Of a stretch of DNA of 64,000 nucleotides, positions 33,791 to 42,438 are shown in pieces. Under the pieces are notes generated by a model that was not told where the DNA came from, searched no databases, and worked only from the letters and a program-made list of their open reading frames with translations. The position numbers were made by a program, and so were the translations under genes. Source of the stretch: Xanthomonas rydalmerensis (GTDB lineage Bacteria; Pseudomonadota; Gammaproteobacteria; Xanthomonadales; Xanthomonadaceae); contig NZ_CP126170.1 of NCBI RefSeq assembly GCF_033170385.1, positions 4,054,001-4,118,000 of the forward strand, given 5' to 3'. Position 1 is the first letter of the stretch, and every line of letters starts with the position of its first letter.

Positions 33791-34729
33791 TCAGCGCGCG
33801 GCCGGCGCCGGTGCCGTCCATTGCGCGAACACCGCATCGAGTTGCGCATCGCTGACCGGCTTGCCCTGTTGCACCGCCTCGGCCTGGCCGAACAGCGGCA
33901 TGATGATCGCCATGCCATCGACCTTGGTCTTCAGGTGCACGCCCGGCGGCTTGCCGAGCAGGCCGTCCCAGCGCGCACGCACCCTGGCCCAGTAGCCCTG
34001 GGTCGCGGTCCAGTAGGCGCGCGCCGGGCTGAAGTCGACGGTCGTGGTCCTGACGTAGTCGTTGAAGCCGAACTCGCGGGCGATGGCCTGCTGGCTGCCA
34101 TCGGGCTTGCGCAGCACCTTGGTGTTGAACTGCTCGTGGGTCCAGCCGGCCGGAGTCAGCGTGTGCCGGTTGATCACCGCCAGCGCGTTGTAGTCGCTGC
34201 GCTTGGTGTACTCGCGGCGCGGCAACGGGCGCCAGCTCAGGTCGCTGGTCCAGGTCGGATGGCCATCGGCGTAGTCCCAGCGCCCGGTGCCGCAGTAGCG
34301 CGGCGCGTCGCTGACCTCGTACACGCACTGGGTCCAGGCGCCGCGGGTGGCCGCGGCGTCGAGCGGGCGTACCTGCCAGGTCTGGTCGGCGCTGAACTCG
34401 AAGCGCTGCGGCGCCTCGTAGATCCAGTCCTGGCGCCAGTGCTTGGTCACGTGGCCGCTCTTGGGCTCCACCAGCAGATGCTGCAGCACCACCTTGCGCG
34501 GACTGTCCTCGACCACGATCACCACCTCGTCGCCACCGCTGCGCATTGGCGCGGCGCGCGTGTAGCCGGGTTGCAGCAGCACGGTCTCGTCGAAGGCGAA
34601 CGCCACCGTGTACTCGCCCTGCATCGCCAGGATGCTGGCACGGTCGCGCGCCGGATCGGCGTTCTCGGCGTGGACGGGAAGACTGCCGGCAAGCAGCAAG
34701 GCGCAGAACGGGAGTTGGACTTTCATCAT
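33791..34729 (-). CDS. DUF6607-like secreted protein of the heme-uptake cluster
   Basis: A 312-residue protein with a signal peptide (about 1-19, ends VHA). It is rich in aromatic and basic residues, with QDWIYEAPQRFEF, YCGTGRWDYADGHPTW and WRPLPRREYTKRSDYNAL segments. I associate these with the DUF6607 family often found beside TonB heme receptors; the identification is from memory. Two cysteines (CVYEVSDAPRYC) could form a disulfide. The two ATG codons in tandem (34729 and 34726) are both possible starts. It is the last gene of the hemP cluster and ends at a strong terminator. Confidence 0.72.
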   Translation of the reverse strand: MMKVQLPFCALLLAGSLPVHAENADPARDRASILAMQGEYTVAFAFDETVLLQPGYTRAAPMRSGGDEVVIVVEDSPRKVVLQHLLVEPKSGHVTKHWRQDWIYEAPQRFEFSADQTWQVRPLDAAATRGAWTQCVYEVSDAPRYCGTGRWDYADGHPTWTSDLSWRPLPRREYTKRSDYNALAVINRHTLTPAGWTHEQFNTKVLRKPDGSQQAIAREFGFNDYVRTTTVDFSPARAYWTATQGYWARVRARWDGLLGKPPGVHLKTKVDGMAIIMPLFGQAEAVQQGKPVSDAQLDAVFAQWTAPAPAAR

Positions 34730-34778
34730 CGAGAGGTGTGTGGGTAGTGACAGGAAATGAGGAAACGCCAGCGGCCGC

Positions 34779-35369
34779 TCACAACCGTAGCAGCGGCCAC
34801 GGCCGGTCGGGATCGGGGCGCGGCGCAGGGCGTCCGGCGCGGGCGCAGCAGCAGTCGTCGACCAGCACATCGCCCTCGGCCGCTTCCAGGCGCGCGATGC
34901 GGCGGGCGATGCTGGCACCCAGCGGCGACACGCCGGCGACGCTGGCCGCCAGCACGCCATCGGCCGCGTGCAGGCGCAGCGCCCGCGCGTGCCAGCCATC
35001 GCCGCGCAAACGGCCGGCGACGCGCCGCCACAGCCGCTCGGCGACGCTGCCGTCGGCGGCATCCTGCGCCGCGGGCAGCGCCGACAGCAGCATGTCCCAG
35101 GCGACGAAATCACTGTCGGGCAGCAGGTACAGGCGCCAGCAGCACTGCTGCTGGCGATCGTAGAAGCGCAGGCTCTCCAGCACGCCATCGCTGTCCACGT
35201 CCAGGTGCGCGGCCACGCTGCAGGCGTGTCGCCAGCCGATCAGTTCGGCGCCGATGCGGGCGCGGTACAGACACAACACGGTGCCCAGTGCGGCCAGCTG
35301 CGCCGGGCGCGGCAGCGGCGCAGCGGCGATCCGCTCCGGGCCGGTACGCGCTGGCGCGGCCGTGCGCAT
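34779..35369 (-). CDS. Uncharacterised protein of the heme-uptake cluster, possible heme-handling protein
   Basis: A 196-residue cytoplasmic-looking protein with no signal peptide. The region LRFYDRQQQCCWRLYLLPDSDFVAWDMLL (about 66-95) resembles the hemin-transport proteins annotated beside Xanthomonas TonB heme receptors, and could be a distant ChuX/HutX or HemS half. This is a guess from context. Cysteines cluster in a CC pair (residues 75-76) and at the end (DDCCCARAG), which might bind heme or metal. It starts 6 bp after the receptor stop, so it is in the same operon. No catalytic motif was recognised. Confidence 0.55.
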   Translation of the reverse strand: MRTAAPARTGPERIAAAPLPRPAQLAALGTVLCLYRARIGAELIGWRHACSVAAHLDVDSDGVLESLRFYDRQQQCCWRLYLLPDSDFVAWDMLLSALPAAQDAADGSVAERLWRRVAGRLRGDGWHARALRLHAADGVLAASVAGVSPLGASIARRIARLEAAEGDVLVDDCCCARAGRPAPRPDPDRPWPLLRL

Positions 35370-35375
35370 GCGCGG

Positions 35376-37598
35376 CTACCAGTCCAGCGCCAGGCTGACC
35401 GAGACGTTGCGCCCGGCGCCGGTGTAGCGGTCGAGCACGCTGCTGCTGGCCAGGGTCGCGCCAGGCAGCATGTTCCAGTCGATGTAGCGGCGGTCGGCCA
35501 GATTGAACACGCCCACGTCCAGCCGCGCACCTTCGGTGAAGCGCCAGTGCGCGAGCAGGTCCAGCGTCGCGTAGCCGGCCGGCGTGTAGTAGCTCGGCAG
35601 TTCCGGCCGGCGCTTCTTCGCCACCGCGGTGGCGACCAGTTGCGTGCCCCAGGTGCTGCGGTCGTAGCCCAGGCCGAGCACGCCGCGCAGCGGGTCCACC
35701 GAGTTGAGCGGCGTGCCGTCGGTGCGGTTGTCGCCACGCGCATAGGCGGCGCTGGCCTGCAGCGACCAGCCGCTCCAGCGCGCATCGAGCGCGCCGAAGT
35801 CGATGCCGGCCTTGGCTTCCACGCCGCGGATGGTCACCCGGTCGACGTTGCGCGATTGATACAGCATCAAGCCGTCGGCGTTGAAGCCGACGAAGCGATA
35901 GGACTCGATGAAATCGCGGTAGGCGTTGCGGTAGGCGCTCAGTCCGGCGTAGACGGCCGGACCGGCGTAGCGCACGCCCAGTTCGGCGCCGCGACTGGTC
36001 TCCGGCTTCAGGTCGGGATTGGCGATCGCGGTGTAGCCGATCAACAGATTGGTGAAGCCGATATTGACGTCGTTGTAGGGCGGCGCGCGGAAGCCGTGCG
36101 CATAGTTGGCGTACAGCGACCAGGCATCGTCCAGGCGCCAGATCGCGCCGAGCTTGGGCGAGACGTTGCGGTCGCTGATCTTCTTCGCCGCCACGCCGGG
36201 ATTGTCGGTGGCGAAGATCGCATCGACCTGCGGCGACAGCCGATAGTAGTCGGCACGCAGCGCCGGGATCAGGCTGAAACGGCCGTCGGCCAGTGCGATC
36301 TCGTCCTGCAGGTAGGCGCCGGCCTTGGCCGTCTCGGTGATCGGGAAGTCGCGGACCGGGAAGGTCTCCATGCCCACGGTCTTGCTGATCGCGCCGGTGC
36401 GCAGCGTCAGCGTGTGGCCGTCGCGCTTTTCGTGGGTGTCGGTGTGCGACAGATCGATGCCGTAGCTGATGTCGTGCACGGCGCTGCCCTGCTCCACCCG
36501 CTTGTGCAGATTGGCCTGCAGGCCGTACAGGCGCTGGTCGAAGTCGTGCTCCATGTGCCGCAGCGTGCCATTGCTGCGGCGTTCGTCGGTGCGCTGCAGG
36601 CTCTGGCTATCCTGACGGTACAACTGCCACTGTAGGTCATCGGCGAGCAGCATGCCGAGTTGGTCGATCTCGTGTCCCAGCGACACGCGGGCGCGGGTCT
36701 GATGGTCGCGGCCGCGCTGCGACAGGATGCTGGCGGTGACGTTGCTCAGCGCATCGATGCGGGAGTAGTCCTCGTTGCCTTCGACGGTCAACTTCCAACG
36801 TTGGTTGGCGCTGGGCGCGTAGACCAGCTTGCTGAGCAGGCTGCGGCCGTCGCTGCTGAGCGGATTGGGCGCGGTGCGGGCGGCGCCGATGCTGCGGTTG
36901 TCGCCCTGGGTCTCGCTTTCCTGGCCCTGGCGATGGCTGACCGCGGCCATGCCGCTCCAGCGGTCGCCGCCGAAGGCGACCAGCGCGCCGGCGAACAGCC
37001 CCTTCCACTCGCTCTCGTAGCCGAACTTCAGGCCGACGTAGCGGTCCTTGCCCGGCGCCAGGTAGTCGGCCGGATCCTTGGTCACATAGGCGACCACGCC
37101 GCCGAGCGCATCCGAGCCGTACAGGGCGCTGGCCGGGCCGCGCACGATCTCCACGCGCTTGAGCGTGTCCATGTCGACGAAGTTGCGGTTGGCGTTGAGG
37201 TAGCTGCCGAAGCTGAAGGTATCCGAGACCGGGATGCCGTCGGTCTGGATCAGCACGCGGTTGCCGTCCAGGCCGCGGATGCGGATGCCGCCGATGCCGC
37301 TGAAGCGGCCGCTGTTGCCGGTGGCGGACACGCCGGGCGTGTAGCGCAGCAGATCCTTCAGGTCGTGGACCAACGTGCGGTCCATCTGTTCGCGATCGAT
37401 CACATCGACGCTGCCGGGCACGTCGACGATGGCGCGCTGGGTGCGGGTGGCGGTGACCTGCAGGCGGTCGAAATCGCGGATGGCGGCCGCCGCACTGGCG
37501 TCGTCGTCTGCGGCGGAAGCGGGAGCGGCATGCGCGCCGGCGGCAAGAGCCAGCCACAGCGCGCCGGTCAGCGGAGCGGTACGGAACATGGAGAGCAT
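35376..37598 (-). CDS. TonB-dependent hemoglobin/transferrin/lactoferrin-family heme receptor
   Basis: A 740-residue outer-membrane receptor with a signal peptide (ends AHA). The TonB box region lies near DRLQVTATR. The plug domain has DVPGSVDVIDREQM, RYTPGVSATGNSGRFSG, RIRGLDGNRVLIQTDGIP and the LYGSDALGGVVAY segment. A 22-strand-type barrel ends in Trp (VSLALDW). An ELGV-YAGPAV and YANYAHGFRAPPYNDVNIG segment near residue 515 is the FRAP/NPNL-like heme-receptor region, with the conserved His in HGFRAP. Starts at 37598 and 37589 are both possible. It lies in the hemP cluster under a Fur box. Confidence 0.92.
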   Translation of the reverse strand: MLSMFRTAPLTGALWLALAAGAHAAPASAADDDASAAAAIRDFDRLQVTATRTQRAIVDVPGSVDVIDREQMDRTLVHDLKDLLRYTPGVSATGNSGRFSGIGGIRIRGLDGNRVLIQTDGIPVSDTFSFGSYLNANRNFVDMDTLKRVEIVRGPASALYGSDALGGVVAYVTKDPADYLAPGKDRYVGLKFGYESEWKGLFAGALVAFGGDRWSGMAAVSHRQGQESETQGDNRSIGAARTAPNPLSSDGRSLLSKLVYAPSANQRWKLTVEGNEDYSRIDALSNVTASILSQRGRDHQTRARVSLGHEIDQLGMLLADDLQWQLYRQDSQSLQRTDERRSNGTLRHMEHDFDQRLYGLQANLHKRVEQGSAVHDISYGIDLSHTDTHEKRDGHTLTLRTGAISKTVGMETFPVRDFPITETAKAGAYLQDEIALADGRFSLIPALRADYYRLSPQVDAIFATDNPGVAAKKISDRNVSPKLGAIWRLDDAWSLYANYAHGFRAPPYNDVNIGFTNLLIGYTAIANPDLKPETSRGAELGVRYAGPAVYAGLSAYRNAYRDFIESYRFVGFNADGLMLYQSRNVDRVTIRGVEAKAGIDFGALDARWSGWSLQASAAYARGDNRTDGTPLNSVDPLRGVLGLGYDRSTWGTQLVATAVAKKRRPELPSYYTPAGYATLDLLAHWRFTEGARLDVGVFNLADRRYIDWNMLPGATLASSSVLDRYTGAGRNVSVSLALDW

Positions 37599-37763
37599 CG
37601 GTGGTCGCGGAAGACCCTCGACCGGCACGGCGCGGGGTCCGCGCCTGGCCGAGGGGGAGAGAAGGATCGCGACTGCGAGGCGGCCGCGGCCGACGCGCAA
37701 GGGCGTCGGCCAGGTGGCGGCAGGTCGAGCGGGAGGCCGGCCGCGCGCGGCGGCCGGAGGGCA

Positions 37764-37964
37764 TTACTTGGTCAGGATCAGCTTGTCGTTGCTGGTGTGG
37801 CGCAGGCGATAGACGCGGTCGCCGTGCTGGATCAGCACTTCGCGGCGGCCCTTGAGCAGCGCCTGGCTGCTGATGGTTTCTTCGGCCGGCACCGCGCGCG
37901 GCACGGTGCGCTCGCGCAGGCTCAGGGTGTCGGGGTGACGCAACAGCACGGGTTGAGCGGTCAT
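37764..37964 (-). CDS. hemP: HemP/HmuP hemin-uptake protein
   Basis: A 66-residue protein, the usual length. Its conserved C-terminal half reads ALLKGRREVLIQHGDRVYRLRHTSNDKLILTK (about residues 35-66), which is the HemP signature. HmuP proteins in rhizobia and Bordetella help activate the heme-receptor promoter. It is the first gene of the cluster, 33 bp from a Fur box and 165 bp before the receptor. It is well preserved despite its size. Confidence 0.92.
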   Translation of the reverse strand: MTAQPVLLRHPDTLSLRERTVPRAVPAEETISSQALLKGRREVLIQHGDRVYRLRHTSNDKLILTK

Positions 37965-37996
37965 GGTCGAACTCCATCCACGGGGTGCATCGAGAT

Positions 37997-38015
37997 GATA
38001 ATGATTCTCAATACT
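37997..38015 (-). promoter_or_regulatory. Fur box upstream of hemP
   Basis: The 19-mer GATAATGATTCTCAATACT matches the Fur consensus GATAATGATAATCATTATC at most positions of the left half. On the minus strand it includes the 7-1-7 core TGAGAATCATTATCA. It lies just upstream of the hemP start, so iron repression of the cluster is expected. Confidence 0.85.
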
Positions 38016-38150
38016 TAATCAAGACCCATTCTCGCCCGATTCGATTCGCAGTACCGATCGAAATACAGATCCCGAAAGATTTCAAAGATCGACACGAACC
38101 CTCTCGCTTGCGCCGCCACGACATCGTGACGGGGCAAGCAAGTGCCGTCC

Positions 38151-39122
38151 TCAGCGCACGGCGGCTTCGACCCGCTCCCACCACGCCGCGTCGTCGCGCT
38201 CGGCCAATTCCAGCGCGGCCAGGTTCTCCAGCAATTGCGCGACCCGGCTGGCGCCGAGGATCACCGTGGACACGTGCGGGTTGCGCAGGCACCAGGCGAT
38301 CGCCAGCGACGCCGGCGCCACGCCCTCGTCGGCGGCCAGCGCGGTGAAGGCGCGCGCGCGCTCGACCCGGCGCTGCGCCGGCGGCCCGATGACCTCCTGC
38401 TGCAGCCAGGCATTGCGCTCCTGGCCCAGCCGCGAGGCCGGATCGATGCCGTCGTTGTACTTGCCGGTCAGCAGGCCCGAGGCCAGCGGCGACCAGATGG
38501 TGGTGCCCAGGCCCAGTTCGGCGTACAGCGGCGCGTACTCCTGCTCCACGCGCTCGCGATGCAGCAGGTTGTATTGCGGCTGTTCCATCGACGGCCCGTG
38601 CAGGCCCAGCGCGCGCGCCACCTGCGCCGCCTCGCGGATGCGCTCGGCCGGCCACTCGGAGGTGCCCCAGTACAGCACCTTGCCCTGGCGGATCAGCGCG
38701 TCCATCGCGCGCACGGTTTCTTCCACCGGCGTGTCCGGATCGGGACGATGGCAGTAATACAGATCCAGATACTCCACCCGCAGGCGCTTGAGCGCGGCAT
38801 GGCAGGCGTCGGTGACATGCTTGCGCGAGAGCCCGCGCTGGGTCGGGCGCGGCGATTCCACGGCGCCGAAGTAGACCTTGCTGGACACGCAGAAGCCGTC
38901 GCGCGGCAGCCGCAGGTCGGCGATCACGTCGCCCATCACCTGCTCGGCACGGCCGTGCGCATAGACCTCGGCGTTGTCGAAGAAATTGATGCCGTGGTCC
39001 CAGGCGGCGGCGATCAGGTTGCGCGCTTCGTCGCGGCCGGTCTGCCCGCCGAAGTTGATCCAGGCGCCGAACGACAGCGCCGACAGGTGCAGCCCGGTGG
39101 CACCGAGGCGACGGTAATGCAT
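38151..39122 (-). CDS. Aldo/keto reductase (voltage-gated K+ channel beta-like subfamily)
   Basis: A 323-residue NADPH-dependent reductase. The catalytic tetrad is visible: Asp and Tyr in FFDNAEVYAHGRAE, Lys in SSKVYFG and His in YLDLYYCHRPD. The cofactor region includes LGAS and the late VSTVILGASRVAQLLEN. The opening MHYRRLGATGLHLSALSFG is typical of the AKR6/Kv-beta group, which reduces aldehydes or methylglyoxal. The start is 39122; the frame extends upstream without conserved sequence. It is monocistronic and divergent from nupC, with a dispersed repeat between. Confidence 0.92.
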   Translation of the reverse strand: MHYRRLGATGLHLSALSFGAWINFGGQTGRDEARNLIAAAWDHGINFFDNAEVYAHGRAEQVMGDVIADLRLPRDGFCVSSKVYFGAVESPRPTQRGLSRKHVTDACHAALKRLRVEYLDLYYCHRPDPDTPVEETVRAMDALIRQGKVLYWGTSEWPAERIREAAQVARALGLHGPSMEQPQYNLLHRERVEQEYAPLYAELGLGTTIWSPLASGLLTGKYNDGIDPASRLGQERNAWLQQEVIGPPAQRRVERARAFTALAADEGVAPASLAIAWCLRNPHVSTVILGASRVAQLLENLAALELAERDDAAWWERVEAAVR

Positions 39123-39230
39123 GGCAACTCCTCCTGCTGAGCGAACCCGCGGCAAGGCCGGCGGGTGGCCGCACAGTGTAGCGGCGCCGCGGCAAGGCCC
39201 CGTCGGCGGCAGCGGGGGCGCCCCGCTCTT

Positions 39231-39264
39231 GCGAATCCCCAATCCCCGCTCCCGAATCCCCGAC
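39231..39264. repeat. GCGAATCCCCAATCCCC intergenic repeat upstream of nupC
   Basis: GCGAATCCCCAATCCCCGC followed by TCCCGAATCCCCGAC. It is a longer member of the family at 12902-12936 and 32544-32566. It lies between the divergent aldo/keto reductase and nupC genes, where it might affect either promoter. Confidence 0.75.
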
Positions 39265-39339
39265 TGAACACGCCTCGCCTTGCCGGCCGTCACCCCCTGC
39301 ACTAGGCTTCCCGTCTTTGGTCGGGGACCGGGGACGCAG

Positions 39340-40638
39340 ATGGTCGAGGGATTGGGAAGGATCGGCTTCGGCCTGTTCGGTTTGGCGGTGTTGATCGGGA
39401 TCACCTGGCTGTTCTCCAACAACCGCCGAGCGGTGGACTGGAAGCTGGTCGCGACCGGCCTGGTCCTGCAGATCGGTTTCGCCTCGCTGGTGCTGCTGGT
39501 CCCGGGCGGACGCGAGGTGTTCGACTGGCTCGGTCAGGTGTTCGTCAAGGTGCTGAGCTTCGTCAACGAAGGCTCCAGCTTCATCTTCGGCAGCCTGCTC
39601 GACACCAAGACCTATGGCTTCATCTTCGCCTTCCAGGTGCTGCCGACCATCATCTTCTTCTCCGCGCTGATGGGCGTGCTGTACCACCTGGGGGTGATGC
39701 AGGCGGTGGTGCGGGTGATGGCGTGGGCGATCACCAAGGTGATGCGCGTGTCCGGCGCCGAGACCACCAGCGTGTGCGCGAGCGTGTTCATCGGCCAGAC
39801 CGAGGCGCCGCTGACGGTGCGCCCGTACATCCCGCGCATGACCGAGTCCGAGTTGCTGACGATGATGATCGGCGGCATGGCGCACATCGCCGGCGGCGTG
39901 CTGGCGGCCTACGTGGGCATGCTCGGCGGCGGCGATCCGGCGCAGCAGGCGTTCTACGCCAAGCATCTGCTGGCGGCCAGCATCATGGCCGCGCCGGCGA
40001 CGCTGGTGGTGGCCAAGCTGCTGATCCCGGAGACCGGCACGCCGCTGACCCGCGGCACGGTCAAGATGGAAGTGGAGAAGACCACCAGCAATGTGATCGA
40101 CGCCGCCGCCGCCGGTGCCGGCGACGGCCTGCGCCTGGCGCTGAACATCGGCGCGATGCTGCTCGCGTTCATCGCCCTAATTGCGCTGGTCAACGCCCCG
40201 CTGACCTGGCTCGGCGACGTCACCGGCCTGGCCTCCGCGCTGGGCCGCCCGACCAACCTGTCCACCATCTTCGGCTACGTATTGGCGCCGGTGGCCTGGG
40301 TGATCGGCACGCCGTGGCCGGATGCGACCACGGTCGGTTCGCTGATCGGCCAGAAGGTGGTCATCAACGAGTTCGTCGCTTATACCGAGCTGTCGCGTAT
40401 CGTCCAGGGTCAGGTGCCGGGCGTGAGCCTGAGCGCGGAAGGCCGGCTGGTCGCCACCTACGCGCTGTGCGGCTTCGCCAACTTCAGCTCGATCGCGATC
40501 CAGATCGGCGGCATCGGTGGCCTGGCCCCCGAGCGCCGGCACGACCTGGCCCGCTTCGGCCTGCGCGCGGTGCTGGGCGGCTCGATCGCCACCTTCATGA
40601 CCGCGACCATCGCCGGGGTGCTGTCGCACTTCGCGTGA
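39340..40638 (+). CDS. nupC: NupC-family concentrative nucleoside transporter
   Basis: A 432-residue CNT-type permease for nucleosides driven by an ion gradient. About ten membrane helices. Family segments include GFIFAFQVLPTIIFFSALMGVLYHLG, SVFIGQTEAPLTVRPYI (the substrate-site region) and GQKVVINEFVAYTEL. The second re-entrant half carries LCGFANFSSIAIQIGG. The ATG at 39340 follows GGGGACGC. It starts a plus-strand unit with a ribokinase-family gene 62 bp downstream, consistent with salvage of imported nucleosides. Confidence 0.93.
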   Translation: MVEGLGRIGFGLFGLAVLIGITWLFSNNRRAVDWKLVATGLVLQIGFASLVLLVPGGREVFDWLGQVFVKVLSFVNEGSSFIFGSLLDTKTYGFIFAFQVLPTIIFFSALMGVLYHLGVMQAVVRVMAWAITKVMRVSGAETTSVCASVFIGQTEAPLTVRPYIPRMTESELLTMMIGGMAHIAGGVLAAYVGMLGGGDPAQQAFYAKHLLAASIMAAPATLVVAKLLIPETGTPLTRGTVKMEVEKTTSNVIDAAAAGAGDGLRLALNIGAMLLAFIALIALVNAPLTWLGDVTGLASALGRPTNLSTIFGYVLAPVAWVIGTPWPDATTVGSLIGQKVVINEFVAYTELSRIVQGQVPGVSLSAEGRLVATYALCGFANFSSIAIQIGGIGGLAPERRHDLARFGLRAVLGGSIATFMTATIAGVLSHFA

Positions 40639-40700
40639 TCCGGCCGCAGCATCCGCCGCACCGGTTTTCTTTTTTTCCAGTTCCAGTCGAGAAGCAGTAC

Positions 40701-41660
40701 ATGCCTATGAGTTCGGTCATCGTCGTCGGTTCGTTCAATGTCGACCATGTGTGGCGTTGCGAGAATTTGCCCGCACCGGGGGCGACCATCGCCGGCCGCT
40801 ACAGCACCGGCCCCGGCGGCAAGGGCTTCAACCAGGCGGTGGCGGCGGCCCGCGCCGGCGCACGCACCAGCTTCGTCTGCGCGCTCGGCGACGATGCCGG
40901 CGGCGCGATGGCGCGCGGCCTGGCGGCGCAGGACGGCATCGCCCTGGTCGCCGAGGCCAGCACCGAGCCGACCGGCACCGGCGGCATCTACGTCGATGGC
41001 CACGGCCGCAACACCATCGTCATCGGCGCCGGCGCCAACGCCGCGTTGAGCCTGGAGTTCGTGCAGGCGCAACGCGCGCTGCTGGGATCGGCGCGGGTGC
41101 TGCTGGCGCAGCTGGAGTCGCCGATCGAGACCATCGAGGCCACCCTGGCGCTGGCGCGCGAGGCCGGCCTGACCACGGTGCTCAACGCCGCCCCGGCCAA
41201 CGCGCAGACCAGCATCGGCCTGCTCAAGCTGGCCGACGTGCTGACCCCCAACGAAACCGAGTTCGCCGCCCTGCTGGCGCGCCATGTCGGCGCGCGTGTG
41301 GACGCCGACGACGTCGCCGCCACCGATGGCGGCAGCCTGCACGCGCTATGCCGCAAGCTGCTGCCGGGCGGCACCGTGGTGGTGACGCTGGGCGCGGTCG
41401 GCGCGTTCATCTCGCATCCCGAGGAGCGCCTGCGCGGCGACACCCAGCCCTACTACCGGATCGGCGCCGAGACCGCGCACACGGTGGACACCACCGGCGC
41501 CGGCGATGCCTTCAACGGCGCCCTGGTGGCCTCGCTGGCGCAGTCGCCGAACGCCGCGTTCGCCACCCACGTGCGTTTCGCCAATCACTACGCGGCGCGC
41601 TCCACCGAAGCCGAGGGCGCGGCGGCGTCGATGCCGCGGCTGACCCCGGACGCCGCCTGA
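40701..41660 (+). CDS. rbsK: Ribokinase (PfkB family)
   Basis: A 319-residue sugar kinase that phosphorylates ribose (or a nucleoside). Ribokinase motifs: GSFNVDHVW near the start, the substrate loop GPGGKGFNQAVAAARAGA, NAAPAN, PNETE and the anion-hole/catalytic DTTGAGDAFNGALVA. ATG codons at 40701 and 40707 are both possible. It follows nupC, so ribose or nucleoside salvage is likely. A T-rich run (about 40663-40678) just upstream could be a weak nupC terminator. The Asn in VGSFNVD and Asp in GAGD are as expected. Confidence 0.9.
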   Translation: MPMSSVIVVGSFNVDHVWRCENLPAPGATIAGRYSTGPGGKGFNQAVAAARAGARTSFVCALGDDAGGAMARGLAAQDGIALVAEASTEPTGTGGIYVDGHGRNTIVIGAGANAALSLEFVQAQRALLGSARVLLAQLESPIETIEATLALAREAGLTTVLNAAPANAQTSIGLLKLADVLTPNETEFAALLARHVGARVDADDVAATDGGSLHALCRKLLPGGTVVVTLGAVGAFISHPEERLRGDTQPYYRIGAETAHTVDTTGAGDAFNGALVASLAQSPNAAFATHVRFANHYAARSTEAEGAAASMPRLTPDAA

Positions 41661-41668
41661 GCCTGCGC

Positions 41669-41697
41669 GCGGCAATCCGCATCGCCGCGATTGCCGC
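41669..41697 (+). terminator. Likely terminator after the ribokinase gene
   Basis: An 8-bp stem GCGGCAAT/ATTGCCGC with a 13-base loop begins 8 bases past the stop and is followed by GTTTCCC. The U tract is short. Confidence 0.6.
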
Positions 41698-41757
41698 GTT
41701 TCCCTGACCACAACACCGCCGGCCGCCGTGCCGGCCGCATCCGACAAGGAGTTCCCG

Positions 41758-42363
41758 ATGCCCCGTCATTCCCTGCTGCCGTTCGGCGCGCTGTGCGCGC
41801 TGCTGCTCCCGCTGTGCGCTGCCGCTGCACCGCGCTGCGACTGGAACAGCCTGGCCGCCGATGCCGACCGCGCGGCGGTGACCGTGTCCGCCGAGCGCCT
41901 GCAACAGGTGATCGCACCACGTTACGACGATGCCGAGCAGGAAGCAGGCGCCACGCTGGCGCGCACCTTGCTGCAGCGCGCGCAGACGCCGCAGCAACCC
42001 GGCAAACTGGAAGGCCGCTGGAAGGTGCGCTCGATCCAGGTCGACCCGCACTTCGCCTATGCGTACCCGTACTTCAAGGCCGAGATCCGCGGCGATGCCT
42101 GCGGCTATCACCTGAGCAAGACCAGCGGCTCGCAGCGCCGCAGCGGCACCCTGTATCCGCTGGCCGCCGGCAGCCACGAACTGGCCTTCCTCGGCGCCAG
42201 CACGGTGAACGACGAGCCTGAAGCGACCTACGCCCCTGGCCATGTCTCCGACGGCACACACGGCAACAGCGTCGGCCGCCTGGTCGCGCTGGGACCCAAC
42301 GAACTGCTGCTGATCCTGGACGGCAAGGACAACGGCTTCGAGCTGTACCAGCTGATCCGCTGA
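41758..42363 (+). CDS. Secreted DUF4893-like protein
   Basis: A 201-residue protein with a signal peptide (about 1-24, ends AAA before PRCDW). Features: a region AERLQQVIAPRYDDAEQEAG, a LEGRWKVRSIQV segment and HFAYAYPYFKAEIRGDACGYHLSKTSGSQRR (about 93-125), which I recall from DUF4893 proteins. Two cysteines at about 27 and 112. No catalytic motif is visible; function unknown. The ATG at 41758 follows AAGGAG. It precedes dusB by 75 bp. Confidence 0.75.
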   Translation: MPRHSLLPFGALCALLLPLCAAAAPRCDWNSLAADADRAAVTVSAERLQQVIAPRYDDAEQEAGATLARTLLQRAQTPQQPGKLEGRWKVRSIQVDPHFAYAYPYFKAEIRGDACGYHLSKTSGSQRRSGTLYPLAAGSHELAFLGASTVNDEPEATYAPGHVSDGTHGNSVGRLVALGPNELLLILDGKDNGFELYQLIR

Positions 42364-42438
42364 CGCGCGCGGCGTCTGCCGCCGCGGAGGGCGGCGCGAC
42401 TGCGGCGCGCCAATACGCAGGCCCGCTACACTAGCGGC

